From Salinactinospora qingdaonensis (GTDB lineage Bacteria > Actinomycetota > Actinomycetes > Streptosporangiales > Streptosporangiaceae), in the NCBI RefSeq assembly GCF_039539445.1, contig NZ_BAABDD010000001.1, positions 481,229 to 545,228 on the forward strand: a stretch of 64,000 nucleotides of DNA, written 5' to 3'. Under the pieces are notes generated by a model, which was not told where the DNA came from, searched no databases, and saw only the letters and a program-made list of their open reading frames with translations. Position 1 is the first letter of the stretch; the number at the start of each line of letters is the position of its first letter. Shown here piece by piece: positions 34,994-44,235 of this stretch. The translations under genes were made by a program, and so were the position numbers.

Positions 34994-35768
34994 GGGGTGA
35001 CGCTTTCTCGCCGCGGGGTGGGCAACGCTGGCTGGTGTCACCAGACTAGTGAGGTTTTCCCGTGGGATTGCGCGTTTCCGGCGTTGCCGGCGGCGAGACC
35101 CCTCAGCGGGCGCGCTCGGCGTTGCCGTGGTCACCGACCATCGTGAAGTGACAGCGCCCGCCGTAGGAACCGGAGGCGGAAAAGCCCGCCACACGAGCGG
35201 GACCCGATACGACCGTGCCAGGTGAAGTTTGCCCCCTGGCACACCAGGGGGCAAACCGGGCCGCGCGGTAGCAGGCTCGGGCCGCCACAGCCCTTGCTAC
35301 CAGTCCCGTCCATCTCCGGCCGCCGCTACGGCGGCGACCGCCGCGGTCGAGAATCCCCAACCGCCGGAGAGGCCGCGAGGAGAGCGGCAAGGGTGCGCGT
35401 GATGCACTTTCCACTCTCCACGGGCACGCGAAATGGCACCCCAAACAACCAATCGGTTGCTGTTGCCAAGAATACCCGGCAAGAACGGGTAATCGCCATA
35501 CCCCCAGGACCTAATTTTTGAAATTTCTACCTTTCAAAATAGGTGGCTTTCTTTGCTTATGTTCTTATTTTTTTCTAATGGTGTTTTGTCCTGTCTGCAT
35601 GGCTTGTAGGCATCGGCGGGTTTCGGAGGACGGGATCGCCGGTGTCCTGCTGATACGACGGTTATCCACAACCCGCGGATCGGGGGTGGCCAGGATCGGG
35701 AGGAGTGCGCATTATGAGTTGCGGCGGGTGCTCAGCGTGAGCGCCCTCGATGGATACGGAGGCTCCCC
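34994..35768. other. Intergenic control region upstream of drmD
   Basis: About 775 bases between divergent drmD and a secreted-protein gene. It holds a 12-bp-stem hairpin (35228-35255), an AT-rich segment at about 35505-35600, and the inverted repeat TTTTGAAA/TTTCAAAA at 35516-35539. A frame opening with TTG at 35518 would encode a hydrophobic Cys-rich start but has no ribosome site or family match. Confidence 0.5.
35228..35255. promoter_or_regulatory. Perfect hairpin upstream of drmD
   Basis: TTTGCCCCCTGG (35228-35239) and CCAGGGGGCAAA (35244-35255) pair over 12 bases with a CACA loop. It lies 235 bases upstream of the drmD start. It may be an operator, attenuator or terminator; its symmetry is the only evidence. 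Confidence 0.5.
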
Positions 35769-36287
35769 ATGTCCGTGCTCGTTCGCGTCCTCCTCGTCGC
35801 CACACTGGCGGCGGGTGTCGTCATGGTGCCTGCCGCCGGGGCAGGGGCGCGCTCCGGCGCCGGCGGGTCGCAGACGGCGCATTCCCTCGACGGCTTCACG
35901 GTGACCGCCCTTCCCCCGCAGGTGGGAGAGGTGATATCCGACTTCGACTACGAGTGGCAGCGGGTGGCATTCTCCTCACGCGTGTGGGAACGGCGAACCG
36001 GCAGCGGCTACCGCGCCGACCTGGTCATCGCGGTCTTGCGGGGTGAGCGACTACGTGACCCGGCGGCGCTGCGCGAGTTCCTCGCCAATTACCACGAGCA
36101 GGAGGCCCGCGCATGGTCGCTACGCGACTTCCGGCACGCCGACGGCTCCGGGTTCATCGGCGCCGAGCGTGCGTTCTGGCTCGTGTCTCCCGGCGTAGCG
36201 GTGTCGGTGCGTCTCGACGGCGAACGGTTCGCCCCCCAATGGCTACAGACGACAGCACGCGGAGTGCGCAGCCCGTACCGTGGCTGA
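35769..36287 (+). CDS. Secreted protein of unknown function
   Basis: 172 residues with a Sec signal (VRVLLVATLAAGVVMVPAAG, cleavage near AGA-RS). The mature part contains DYEWQRVAFSSRVWERRTGS, LREFLANYHEQEARAW and FIGAERAFWLVSPGVAVSVR. It has no cysteines and no catalytic motif that I recognise. Small secreted proteins of this kind are common in actinomycetes. No ribosome site is convincing at 35769; the gene is isolated on its strand. Confidence 0.65.
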   Translation: MSVLVRVLLVATLAAGVVMVPAAGAGARSGAGGSQTAHSLDGFTVTALPPQVGEVISDFDYEWQRVAFSSRVWERRTGSGYRADLVIAVLRGERLRDPAALREFLANYHEQEARAWSLRDFRHADGSGFIGAERAFWLVSPGVAVSVRLDGERFAPQWLQTTARGVRSPYRG

Positions 36288-36454
36288 GTTGCCCGAGCCG
36301 GCATCGACACAAGCCGCGACCGCGATCGCCTGGCCTACCGCTGCGGCTCAAGGGCGGGAAGCCGTTTGCTGTTGGGTCGCAGCGCCGTGCAGAACATGCG
36401 CCGGTCCCGCGCGACAGGGCGATGGGGCAGGCAGCGGAGGCTCGCAACCGGCGT

Positions 36455-37003
36455 TCACAGCAGGCTCGCCTGACCGCTGTCGTAAACCAACAGCCCGTCC
36501 TCGCGCAGCCGGGCAGCGGGCATGGGCTCGTGCGCAGTGAGCCTGCCGTCAGGGGCGAGATGGCGCACCGCGACGCCACGCGCCAGGTGCACGAAGTCGG
36601 CGATGAGCCGCCGGTGGCAGCGCCACCACAGGCTCTCAGCGCACATGATCGCCGTAGGCTCGGTCGCGGTCTGGGCGAGCAGCTCGGACACGGCGGCCAG
36701 GAAAGGCTCGGTGCGCATGTGTCCGGCATAGCCCCGGAACCCCGCCTCGCGCCAGGCCACATCGGGTGAGTCGGAGGCGGGACGCCGGTGGCCACCCAAG
36801 CGTTTGTCCCAGCGGTAGGAGAACCCAGCTTCGGGGAGCCACTGCTCCAGCTCCGCGCGCGCGACGTGGGGGTGGCGCCGGCTCCCCGGGGCGATGCGCA
36901 CATCGACCACCACTCGCACTCCAGCACCGCCCAGCAGTTCGGTGAGCTGCTCGCGGTCAGCGACCCCATGGCCGAATGTGACCAGAACATCCGGGGTACT
37001 CAT
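36455..37003 (-). CDS. DUF488-family protein
   Basis: 182 residues from the second of two adjacent ATGs (37003; first at 37006), directly after AGGAGG. DUF488 features: VLVTFGHGVADREQLTELL, VVVDVRIAPGSRRHPHVA, a central FRGYAGHM and IMCAESLWWRCHRRLIAD, where the CAE...C-H-R pattern is the family signature. DUF488 proteins are small, widespread and of unsettled function, often near DNA repair or redox genes. It is transcribed towards the secreted protein gene. Confidence 0.85.
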   Translation of the reverse strand: MSTPDVLVTFGHGVADREQLTELLGGAGVRVVVDVRIAPGSRRHPHVARAELEQWLPEAGFSYRWDKRLGGHRRPASDSPDVAWREAGFRGYAGHMRTEPFLAAVSELLAQTATEPTAIMCAESLWWRCHRRLIADFVHLARGVAVRHLAPDGRLTAHEPMPAARLREDGLLVYDSGQASLL

Positions 37004-37389
37004 CATCCTCCTCAGGGCGCCGCGAAGGCGCGCCTCCAGCCAGGCCAGCGGTGGGACCGTTACCACCGCAGCGGCAACAGTGCCACAGGGCGGTACCGAT
37101 CGGCGCCGCCAGGGCGCTGGGCGTGTGCCAGGAGGTTCTGGCGCGACTACGCCCGAGGCGGGATGACCGGCCCCTCCCCCGCCGTTGGGCGGGAGCTGCC
37201 ACCTGGCATGCAATCTGTGTGTTTCGAGACCGTTACGGCGCGTCGCTGCCGAGCGTACTATGCCCGACATGATTACCTGTTAATGCTCTTGTCCAGGAAT
37301 AACGTCTTTCGAACCGTATGAGCGGCATGCCCGCGAATCGCCGCCCTCCCTACGGGCACCTCGGCCTAGCGGGCTGCTGGGGGGAGTCG

Positions 37390-39693
37390 ATGCGGTTGCC
37401 GCAGTCCCGGCGCAACGGTCCGAAAGGGGGCCGAGTGAGTCTCGCGGTGGTGATGCCGGCGTACAACGAGGCCGCGAACCTCGCCGCAACCGTGGAGGAC
37501 TTCCTCCATGAAATGGCAGCGCTGGGGTTACGCCACTGGGTGGTGATCGTCGACGACCGCAGCCAGGACGACACGGCGAGGATCGCCGGGGAGCTCGCAA
37601 CACGCCACCCCAACGTGGTGGAAGTGGTCCATCACCCCGCCCGGCGGGGCTACGGCGCCGCCGTAGGCAGCGGTATCCGAGCTGCCCTGGAACGTACCGA
37701 CGCCGAGTGGGTACTGCTGACCGACTCCGACGGCCAATACCGCGCCAACGCTGTGCCGGCCTTCATCAACACCGCCCTCCGCGAACGGGCCGATGCCGTC
37801 TTGGGCTACCGGGCCTCACGCGCGGACCCGCTCGGGCGCAAGGTCAACGGAGTGCTGTGGAGCTGTCTGAGCCGCCTGCTGCTACGGACCCCGGCCAAGG
37901 ACGTCGACTGCGCCTACAAGCTCATCCGGCGGGAACTGCTGGAGCGCATGGACCTGCGCGGCAAGGCGGCGGAGTTCTCCCCCGAATTGGTGGCCAAGCT
38001 GCGCGCCACCAACGGCCGCATCGTCCAGCGCGCCGTGACGCACCTGCCGCGCCGACACGGCCAACCGACCGGCGCCGACCCGGCGGTGATCTGGCACTCC
38101 CTCAACGGGTTGACCCGCGTCTGGTGGGACGTCACGGTTCGCGGGGGAATGGCCCGGCTCGCCCAACCGCGCGACCCGGTGCTGACTATGCTCACCGCCG
38201 CGGCGGTCGTGCTGTCGGTCCTGGCCTATCTCTACTTTCGCCCCGCTTCCCTGGCCTATCCGGATTCAGTGTCGCACCTGGTGATCGCCCGGCGAGTGGT
38301 TGCGGCCTCCACGCCTGGGCTGGCCCAACTCGGCGGGGTGTGGCTCCCCCTGCCGCACCTGTTGGCCCTCCCCTTCATCTGGTTGGATTCCTGGTACCGC
38401 TCTGGCCTGGCCGGGGCCGTCGTGTCGATGGCCTCCTATGTGGTCGCCGTGCGTTACCTGTACCGCACCGCGGTGGCACTCACTGGCTACAGCGGTAGCG
38501 GTGTGGTGGCGGCAACCCTGTTCGCGCTGTGTCCGGCGGTGCTGTACCTGCAAAGCACGCCGATGAGCGAACTGCTGATGGCGGCCTGTGTCGTGGCGGC
38601 GGTGTACCACCTGACCCGGTGGTGCCAGGGTGAGAGCAGCCGACATCTGGCGGCGACCGCTGCGGCGAGCCTGCTGGGCACGCTCACTCGCTACGAGACC
38701 TGGTGCTTCACGGCGGCCGTGCTCGCGACCGTGGGGATCGTGGCGTGGCAGCGGGCACCGGTGGGGCAGCGACTGCACCGTACCGAGGCTCACGTGGTGT
38801 TCTTCGCGGTGCTGGGGTGCGCCGGTATCGCCGGCTGGATGGTGTGGAATGCGGTGATTTTCGGCGATCCGCTGTTCTTCCACAGTGGAGACTACGCCAA
38901 GCCCTCGCTGTGGGTCTCCCAAGACGAGGCCACGGTCGGTGACTGGGCGACGTCGACGCTGACTTACCTCTACGCGATCGTGGGCGTGGCCGGCGCGTTT
39001 TTGCCGGTTCTGGCCGGCGCGGGGCTGGTCGCCCATCTGCTGCGTCAAGGCTCACTCGCGCCGTTGACGCTGCTGGTGTTCCCACCGTTCATCATCGTGG
39101 CGCTGTACTCGGGCCAGCGCCCCCTGCACGTGGAACAGATCACCGGCGACCTGTACAACGTGCGTTTCGCCCTGATCGTGATGCTGCCCATCGCCGTGTT
39201 TACCGCCACGTTGGCCGCGGAGGTCCTGCGGTTGCGCGTGCGCTGGCCCCGCCAAGCCACGGCGGCGCTCGTAGGCGCCACGGCGGTGGCGGTGAGCGCC
39301 GTGGGAGCGGCCGGCAGCACCGAGCCTGACGTCTTGCGCGAAGCGCGGGAGTTCCAGTTTTCCGCGACCGAGCGGGCGAGCGCGCGGGCGGCAGCGTGGC
39401 TGCGGGACAACTACGACGGCGGCACAGTGTTGATGCAGTCCTTCGGCAACGAGACGGTGATGTTCGACGCCCGGCTTCCGCTGAACCGGATCGTCTACGA
39501 GGGCAGCTACCGCGCGTGGGAGCCGACGCTGGCCGACCCCAAGGGCAACGGGGTGCGCTGGATACATATGCGCCACACCCCCGGTAAGTCCGACCAGGTG
39601 TGGAAAAAGCTGGGAGACGCGCCGGCGCTGGAGGACTACACGCGGGTCTACGCCGACCGCCACCGATTCGTCTACCGCGCCGGGGAGCCGTGA
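37390..39693 (+). CDS. GT2-GT-C fusion glycosyltransferase
   Basis: 767 residues from ATG 37390 behind GGGGGGAG; GTG 37435 with AAGGGGG is an equally possible start, and ATG 37318 is open. Residues ~15-240 are a GT2 dolichol-phosphate-mannose-synthase-like domain: VVMPAYNEAANLAAT, WVVIVDDRSQDDT, LLTDSDGQ. From ~265 about ten membrane spans follow, with a periplasmic loop start AYPDSVSHLVIARRVV resembling GT-C (PMT-like) enzymes. This would load a polyprenyl-phosphate sugar and transfer it outside. It is coupled by TGATG to a second glycosyltransferase, suggesting one surface-glycan pathway. Confidence 0.82.
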   Translation: MRLPQSRRNGPKGGRVSLAVVMPAYNEAANLAATVEDFLHEMAALGLRHWVVIVDDRSQDDTARIAGELATRHPNVVEVVHHPARRGYGAAVGSGIRAALERTDAEWVLLTDSDGQYRANAVPAFINTALRERADAVLGYRASRADPLGRKVNGVLWSCLSRLLLRTPAKDVDCAYKLIRRELLERMDLRGKAAEFSPELVAKLRATNGRIVQRAVTHLPRRHGQPTGADPAVIWHSLNGLTRVWWDVTVRGGMARLAQPRDPVLTMLTAAAVVLSVLAYLYFRPASLAYPDSVSHLVIARRVVAASTPGLAQLGGVWLPLPHLLALPFIWLDSWYRSGLAGAVVSMASYVVAVRYLYRTAVALTGYSGSGVVAATLFALCPAVLYLQSTPMSELLMAACVVAAVYHLTRWCQGESSRHLAATAAASLLGTLTRYETWCFTAAVLATVGIVAWQRAPVGQRLHRTEAHVVFFAVLGCAGIAGWMVWNAVIFGDPLFFHSGDYAKPSLWVSQDEATVGDWATSTLTYLYAIVGVAGAFLPVLAGAGLVAHLLRQGSLAPLTLLVFPPFIIVALYSGQRPLHVEQITGDLYNVRFALIVMLPIAVFTATLAAEVLRLRVRWPRQATAALVGATAVAVSAVGAAGSTEPDVLREAREFQFSATERASARAAAWLRDNYDGGTVLMQSFGNETVMFDARLPLNRIVYEGSYRAWEPTLADPKGNGVRWIHMRHTPGKSDQVWKKLGDAPALEDYTRVYADRHRFVYRAGEP

Positions 39694-41237
39694 TGACGTC
39701 GTCGCTCCCGCGTGGCCGGCACCGGCGCGAGCCTGTGACGCCTCCTTCGATCTCCATCCCCATCGTGATCCCCACCCCTGGGCGGGCACGGGGCCGGCAC
39801 GCCTGCCCCAGCCCGTCGCGGCACCACAGCGCCTACGAGCTGTTCAGTCAGGGGCAGCGGGTGACGCTGGTCCTGGCAGGGCTGGTAGCGGTCGGGAGTG
39901 TGGTGGCCGTGGGGCCGATCGCCGCCGGGGCCGCTCTGATCGCGGGGCTCACGGTGCTCTACGCGATTGTGCTGCTGTTCAAACTGTGGATCGTGGGAGC
40001 CTCGTGCGACTCGGCCGTGCTCCGGTTCGACGCGGCCGAGTTACCGCGCCGCGAGGAGCTGCCGGTCTACACGGTGCTGGTGCCGCTGCACCGCGAGGGC
40101 AAGGTCGTGCCGAGCCTGCTGGCGCGGCTGAGCGCGCTGGACTACCCCCACGACCGGTTGCAGATCCTGCTGCTGGTCGAAGCCGACGACGCCGAGACTC
40201 GGGAGGCGCTGCCAGCCACGTTGCCCCCCGGCTTTGAACTGGTGCTGATCCCGCCCGAGGCGCCGCGCACCAAGCCCAAGGCATGCAACGTGGGGTTGGA
40301 GCGGGCGCGAGGCGAGTTCTGTGTGATCTACGACGCCGAGGACCGGCCCGATCCCGACCAACTGCGAGCGGCGGTGGCCACACTGCGCGCGCTGCCGTCG
40401 TGGGTGGTGTGCGTGCAGGCCGAACTGCGGTATTGGAATCCGTGGACCAACTGGTTGACCCGCTGTTTCGCGGCGGAGTACGCGCTGAACTTCGGATTGT
40501 TCCTGCCGGGGTTGGACCGCTACCGGCTGCCGATCCCGCTCGGAGGGACCTCCAACCACTTCCGCACCGAGGCACTGCGCGAGCTGGGCGGGTGGGACCC
40601 GCACAACGTCACCGAGGACGCCGATCTTGGCATCCGCATCGCTCGCTACGGATGGGGTGTGCGGATGATGGACTCGGTGACCGAGGAGGAGGCCAACAGC
40701 CAACTGGGCAACTGGCTGCGCCAGCGCAGCCGTTGGATCAAGGGCTATCTGCAAACGTGGCTGGTGCATATGCGCGCGCCGATGCGGCTGCTGCGCGAGC
40801 TGGGCGGGCGCGGGTTCGCGTCGTTCCAGATCACGGTGGGCATCTCGACGTTCACCACGCTGGCCAACCCCGTGGTGTGGGGGTTGACCCTGTGCTATCT
40901 GGTGCTGGGACCCGAGCCCATCGCGTCGCTGTTTCCGCGCCCGGTGCTGTATACGGGCATGGTGGCCATGGTCGCGGGCAACCTGCTGCTCGTCTACTGC
41001 CACATGGCGGCCTGCCTACGCATCGGACTCTACGGTCTGGTCTCGGGGATGCTGCTGTTGCCGCTGTACTGGGCGTTGATCAGCGTGGCCGGCTACCGGG
41101 CGGTACTGCAACTGCTCCGTCCGTCACGGCGCCACTACTGGGAATTGACCGAGCACGGCCTCGTAACCGAACGGTGCGCGGAGGCCGAACAGCCGGAACC
41201 ACTTCTGGGCCACGCCCCCACGGGGCATACCAACTGA
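39693..41237 (+). CDS. BcsA-like processive GT2 membrane glycosyltransferase
   Basis: ATG 39693 shares its A with the previous stop (TGATG); 514 residues. Two N-terminal membrane spans (~60-110), then a GT-A domain with VLVPLHREGKVVPSLL, ILLLVEADD, VIYDAEDRPDPDQ (D-x-D), GGTSNHFRTEALRELGGWD, TEDADLGIR (catalytic TED) and QRSRWIKGY (Q-x-x-R-W). C-terminal membrane spans (~375-470) follow. This is the cellulose/hyaluronan synthase architecture without a PilZ domain. It is likely to polymerise or extend an envelope polysaccharide with its upstream partner. Confidence 0.88.
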   Translation: MTSSLPRGRHRREPVTPPSISIPIVIPTPGRARGRHACPSPSRHHSAYELFSQGQRVTLVLAGLVAVGSVVAVGPIAAGAALIAGLTVLYAIVLLFKLWIVGASCDSAVLRFDAAELPRREELPVYTVLVPLHREGKVVPSLLARLSALDYPHDRLQILLLVEADDAETREALPATLPPGFELVLIPPEAPRTKPKACNVGLERARGEFCVIYDAEDRPDPDQLRAAVATLRALPSWVVCVQAELRYWNPWTNWLTRCFAAEYALNFGLFLPGLDRYRLPIPLGGTSNHFRTEALRELGGWDPHNVTEDADLGIRIARYGWGVRMMDSVTEEEANSQLGNWLRQRSRWIKGYLQTWLVHMRAPMRLLRELGGRGFASFQITVGISTFTTLANPVVWGLTLCYLVLGPEPIASLFPRPVLYTGMVAMVAGNLLLVYCHMAACLRIGLYGLVSGMLLLPLYWALISVAGYRAVLQLLRPSRRHYWELTEHGLVTERCAEAEQPEPLLGHAPTGHTN

Positions 41238-41344
41238 GACAGCCTGGGGCGGCCCGCGCCATAGCGCGCGGTGGGAGTGTTTCGCACACCGCGGTCGCGG
41301 CCAGCCGCCGGTCATTGCGGCGGCGGACACAAGCGACTATTATT

Positions 41345-41360
41345 TTGGTCGAACGACCAA
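41345..41360. promoter_or_regulatory. TetR-type operator
   Basis: TTGGTCG-AA-CGACCAA is a perfect inverted repeat ending 16 bases upstream of the TetR start. A further half-site-like TTGACCAA lies at 41366-41373. Likely the autoregulatory site. Confidence 0.6.
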
Positions 41361-41376
41361 GGCAATTGACCAAAAA

Positions 41377-42015
41377 ATGGGGATGCCAGTGGAGACGGCG
41401 ACACAGCGCGGACAACAGACACGGGAACGACTGCTACGCGCGGCCACCGAACTGATCCCAGTACTGGGGTGGAGCGGAGTGACCACGCGCAAAGTCGCCG
41501 AACGCGCCGGATTACGGCCCGGGCTGGTGCACTACCACTTCCCCTCGGTCGACGATCTCCTCACCGAGGCCGCGTTGGCGTTCACGCGCAGCGCCCTGAC
41601 CGGGCCGCTCCATCTACTCGACGACGCGCCCGACCTGGCCAGCGGGATCGTGGCCCTGGTGGAAGCGCTCGACGCCTACACCGGCCAAGACGAGGCGTCG
41701 CTGCTGATGGTGGAGGCCTACCTCGCCGCCACCCGCGACGCCCGACTGCGCGAGGGCATGGCGGCGGCGCTGGCGGAGTTCCGGGCGGCGGTGCGCGAAC
41801 GGTTGGCCGGGCAGGTTCCCGACGCCGACAGTGCCGCCGCACTGCTGGGCGCCGTTTTGGACGGTCTGATCCTGCACCGCTCACTGGCTCCCATGCCCAC
41901 CACGGCCGCTACCGCGGCCCACCTACTACGGATGATCGGACTGCCCACGGCCGCCGCCGAAGATCCCGCATCCCCCGACGAGGAGCCGTCCTCCATGAGA
42001 GAAGGAGAGTCGTAA
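41377..42015 (+). CDS. TetR-family repressor
   Basis: 212 residues. N-terminal helix-turn-helix: TRERLLRAATELIPVLGWSG then TTRKVAERAGLRPGLVHYHF. The ligand domain is divergent, as usual. The start is ATG 41377 or 41383; there is no upstream ribosome site, so the mRNA may be leaderless. Its TAA overlaps the ATG of an FAD monooxygenase (TAATG), so it probably represses that operon through the palindrome just upstream. Confidence 0.88.
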   Translation: MGMPVETATQRGQQTRERLLRAATELIPVLGWSGVTTRKVAERAGLRPGLVHYHFPSVDDLLTEAALAFTRSALTGPLHLLDDAPDLASGIVALVEALDAYTGQDEASLLMVEAYLAATRDARLREGMAAALAEFRAAVRERLAGQVPDADSAAALLGAVLDGLILHRSLAPMPTTAATAAHLLRMIGLPTAAAEDPASPDEEPSSMREGES

Positions 42016-43211
42016 TGAAGGCTGTAATCTGCGGCGCCGGTATCGCCGGCCTGTCGCTGGCCTGGTGGCTGGAACGCGAGGGCTGGGAGGTGACCATCGC
42101 CGAACACGCGCCGGGGCTGCACGGGGCCGGCTACATGATCGACTTCTACGGTTCCGGTTATGACGCCGCCGAACGGATGGGGCTGCTGCCCGCGGTCACC
42201 GCGGCGGCCTACCGTGTCTCGGGCGTGGTCTACCGCTCCCCCGACGGCACAGCCACCAGCACACTCGACTACGGTGCCTTCCGCCGGATGAATCGGGACC
42301 GGGTGGCGTCGCTGCTGCGCGGCGACCTGGAACAGCTCGTGTTCGAGGCCCTGGGCGAGGGCGTCGACATCCGTTTCGGCACCAGTGTCGCCTCGGTGAC
42401 CACCTCTGCCTCGGAGGTCGAGGTGGGGTTGACCGATGGCAGCGTGGAGCGCGCCGATGTTCTGGTGGGCGCCGACGGAATCCACTCCCGGGTGCGGGAG
42501 CTGACCTTCGGACCGCAGCAGCGGTTCCTGCGCCCTCTCGGTTACCACACCGCCGCCTACATCGCCACCGACCCAAAGCTGTGGCAGCGGGTGGGTGAAG
42601 CGTTCCAGATGGTCGAGGCGCCGGGACTACAGGCGGGCTGCTACCGGGTCAGCGAGAACCGGGTGGCCGCGTTCTTCGCCCACCGCGCCCGCGCTGGGAT
42701 GCCCGCCGACCCGCGGGCGGAGCTGCGGCGGCGCTACGGAGGATTGGGCTGGGTCATCCCGCGACTGCTGGAGCACTGCCCCGAAGGCCCGCCCGAGCTG
42801 TACTACGACCTGATGGCCCAGATCGAGATGCCCACCTGGAGCCAGAACCGGGTGGTGCTGCTGGGCGACGCCTGCTATGCCGTCTCGCTGCTGGCCGGCC
42901 AAGGCGCGAGCATGGCCATGGGCGGAGCCTACGTGCTCGCCGACGAACTGGGCCGCGCCGGCGACGTCCCAAGCGCGCTGGCGGCCTACGAGACCCGGCT
43001 GCGCCCGGCCATCGCCAAAAAGCAGCGGGCCGGGCGTCGAACGGCCGAGTGGTTCGTGCCCGCCACGTCCGGTCGACTGCTGATGCGCCGCACGCTCCTG
43101 CGGCTGGCGTCCTCGCGGGCGTTGGAGGGGATGCTGCGGCCCGTGCTGAGCACTCCTGGCGGCAGCGTCGTGACCGACCGCGCATCCTCAGCCACCACCG
43201 GGGAAACCTGA
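42015..43211 (+). CDS. FAD-dependent aromatic monooxygenase (PHBH family)
   Basis: 398 residues from ATG 42015 behind GAAGGAGAG. Motifs: GAGIAGLSLAWWLEREGW (FAD-binding GxGxxG, ~7-24), VLVGADGIHSRVRE (DG motif, ~152-165) and RVVLLGDACYAVSLLAGQG (GD motif, ~277-295). Class A flavin monooxygenases hydroxylate aromatic or polyketide substrates, and some such as TetX inactivate antibiotics. Co-transcription with a TetR regulator fits a drug or aromatic-compound response. Substrate unknown. Confidence 0.9.
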   Translation: MKAVICGAGIAGLSLAWWLEREGWEVTIAEHAPGLHGAGYMIDFYGSGYDAAERMGLLPAVTAAAYRVSGVVYRSPDGTATSTLDYGAFRRMNRDRVASLLRGDLEQLVFEALGEGVDIRFGTSVASVTTSASEVEVGLTDGSVERADVLVGADGIHSRVRELTFGPQQRFLRPLGYHTAAYIATDPKLWQRVGEAFQMVEAPGLQAGCYRVSENRVAAFFAHRARAGMPADPRAELRRRYGGLGWVIPRLLEHCPEGPPELYYDLMAQIEMPTWSQNRVVLLGDACYAVSLLAGQGASMAMGGAYVLADELGRAGDVPSALAAYETRLRPAIAKKQRAGRRTAEWFVPATSGRLLMRRTLLRLASSRALEGMLRPVLSTPGGSVVTDRASSATTGET

Positions 43212-43300
43212 AGGGACGCGCGGACCGGGTAGCCATCGCTCGGGGCAGTGGGGGCACGTCTTCCCCGGCTGACAGCACTGGCCGTGTGGGGAGAGCCGTA

Positions 43301-43643
43301 GTTCGTGCCTCGATCGCTGCGCGATCTCAAGCCTGGGGGCGGGCTGTGGCCCAGATACCCCAACAGACGGGCCACGGCCGAGGTGGAACGGGCACCGCGG
43401 CGCGGTGGTCTGGGGTTGGGGTGGGATCGCGGATTAACGCCTTCCGGGGGTGCCCGTGCCCCCGCAGAGATCGCCATCCACCGCTGTATCCCCCGCTACA
43501 GCTACGCCCCGGGCGGCTAGCGGCACCCCGCGCTGGAGTGACGTTGCCTCACCCGCCGGGCCCTCCGCGTTGTTTCCGCTCGTCCCCAGCCACGCCTCTC
43601 CCCTTGAGGCTGCCGAGATCGCGAAGCGATCGAGGCACGAGCG
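43301..43643. repeat. ~343-bp intergenic repeat with inverted ends, copy 2
   Basis: Left arm 43301-43335 and right arm 43608-43643 are inverted relatives of each other and of the ends at 1688-2004, in the same overall orientation. The interior shares the GCTGTA...TACAGC hairpin (about 43484-43503) and the GCGCTGGAGTGACGTTGCC block. In copy 1 the hairpin loses its last base pair. No gene is recognised inside. Confidence 0.7.
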
Positions 43644-44235
43644 AACACCACCCTCTCCAACCACGGACAAGCAACAGCCCCCCATCTACGCCCCACCTAT
43701 CACGACCACTGAGACCACACAACGATCAACGCACAAGCCGACACCATCCACCCCGCCCCCGCTTGACCACCCCAGAGAACCCCCACCGGGGAGCCGAAAC
43801 CCGGGGCTGTACCGGCGGTGGTGCGCCCTCGCCCCCACGGGTGGCGGTGCAGGGGAAACCCCCGATGGGACGGGAGCAGCGCGAGGCTGCGGTGGCATCG
43901 CGCTGGTGCGGCTCGCCGGGGAGCCCGCTCGCAGCGTCGTTTTGGCCGACCAGTAAAGCTGGTTACGGACACAGGTGTTGGCGCACGGAGCGCCCTCCGG
44001 CCGCCACACGGGATAACCATTGCGCAACACAGTCGAACTCGCGTGCGAAAATCTACTTTGACCTGCGAATTCATTGTCCTCGCTGAGGCAGGTCGACAAA
44101 GGTGGGATCGCCTCGACTGGCGGGTTTGCCGGAATTCACCGACGCGCATGTTCACCCATAGCAGCGTTGGTCATCGCGACCGTCTTCCCCACGCAGCCGT
44201 CCCACCAAGGTCGATGCCCCGGAGGATTCACCGAC
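43644..44235. other. Intergenic, upstream of the second helicase
   Basis: About 590 bases with no reliable gene. Open frames on both strands lack ribosome sites and known domains. The segment near 44030-44100 is relatively AT-rich and likely holds the promoter of the helicase at 44236. Confidence 0.45.

Noticed and set aside
35518..35904. Hydrophobic Cys-rich frame starting TTG in the AT-rich segment
   Set aside because: No ribosome site, overlaps the start of the secreted-protein gene in another frame, and no family match.
43434..43685. Minus-strand frame in repeat copy 2 with a peptide (TSLQRGV) also present in copy 1
   Set aside because: The peptide similarity is a by-product of DNA-level repeat conservation; frame, start and stop differ between copies, so coding is not supported.
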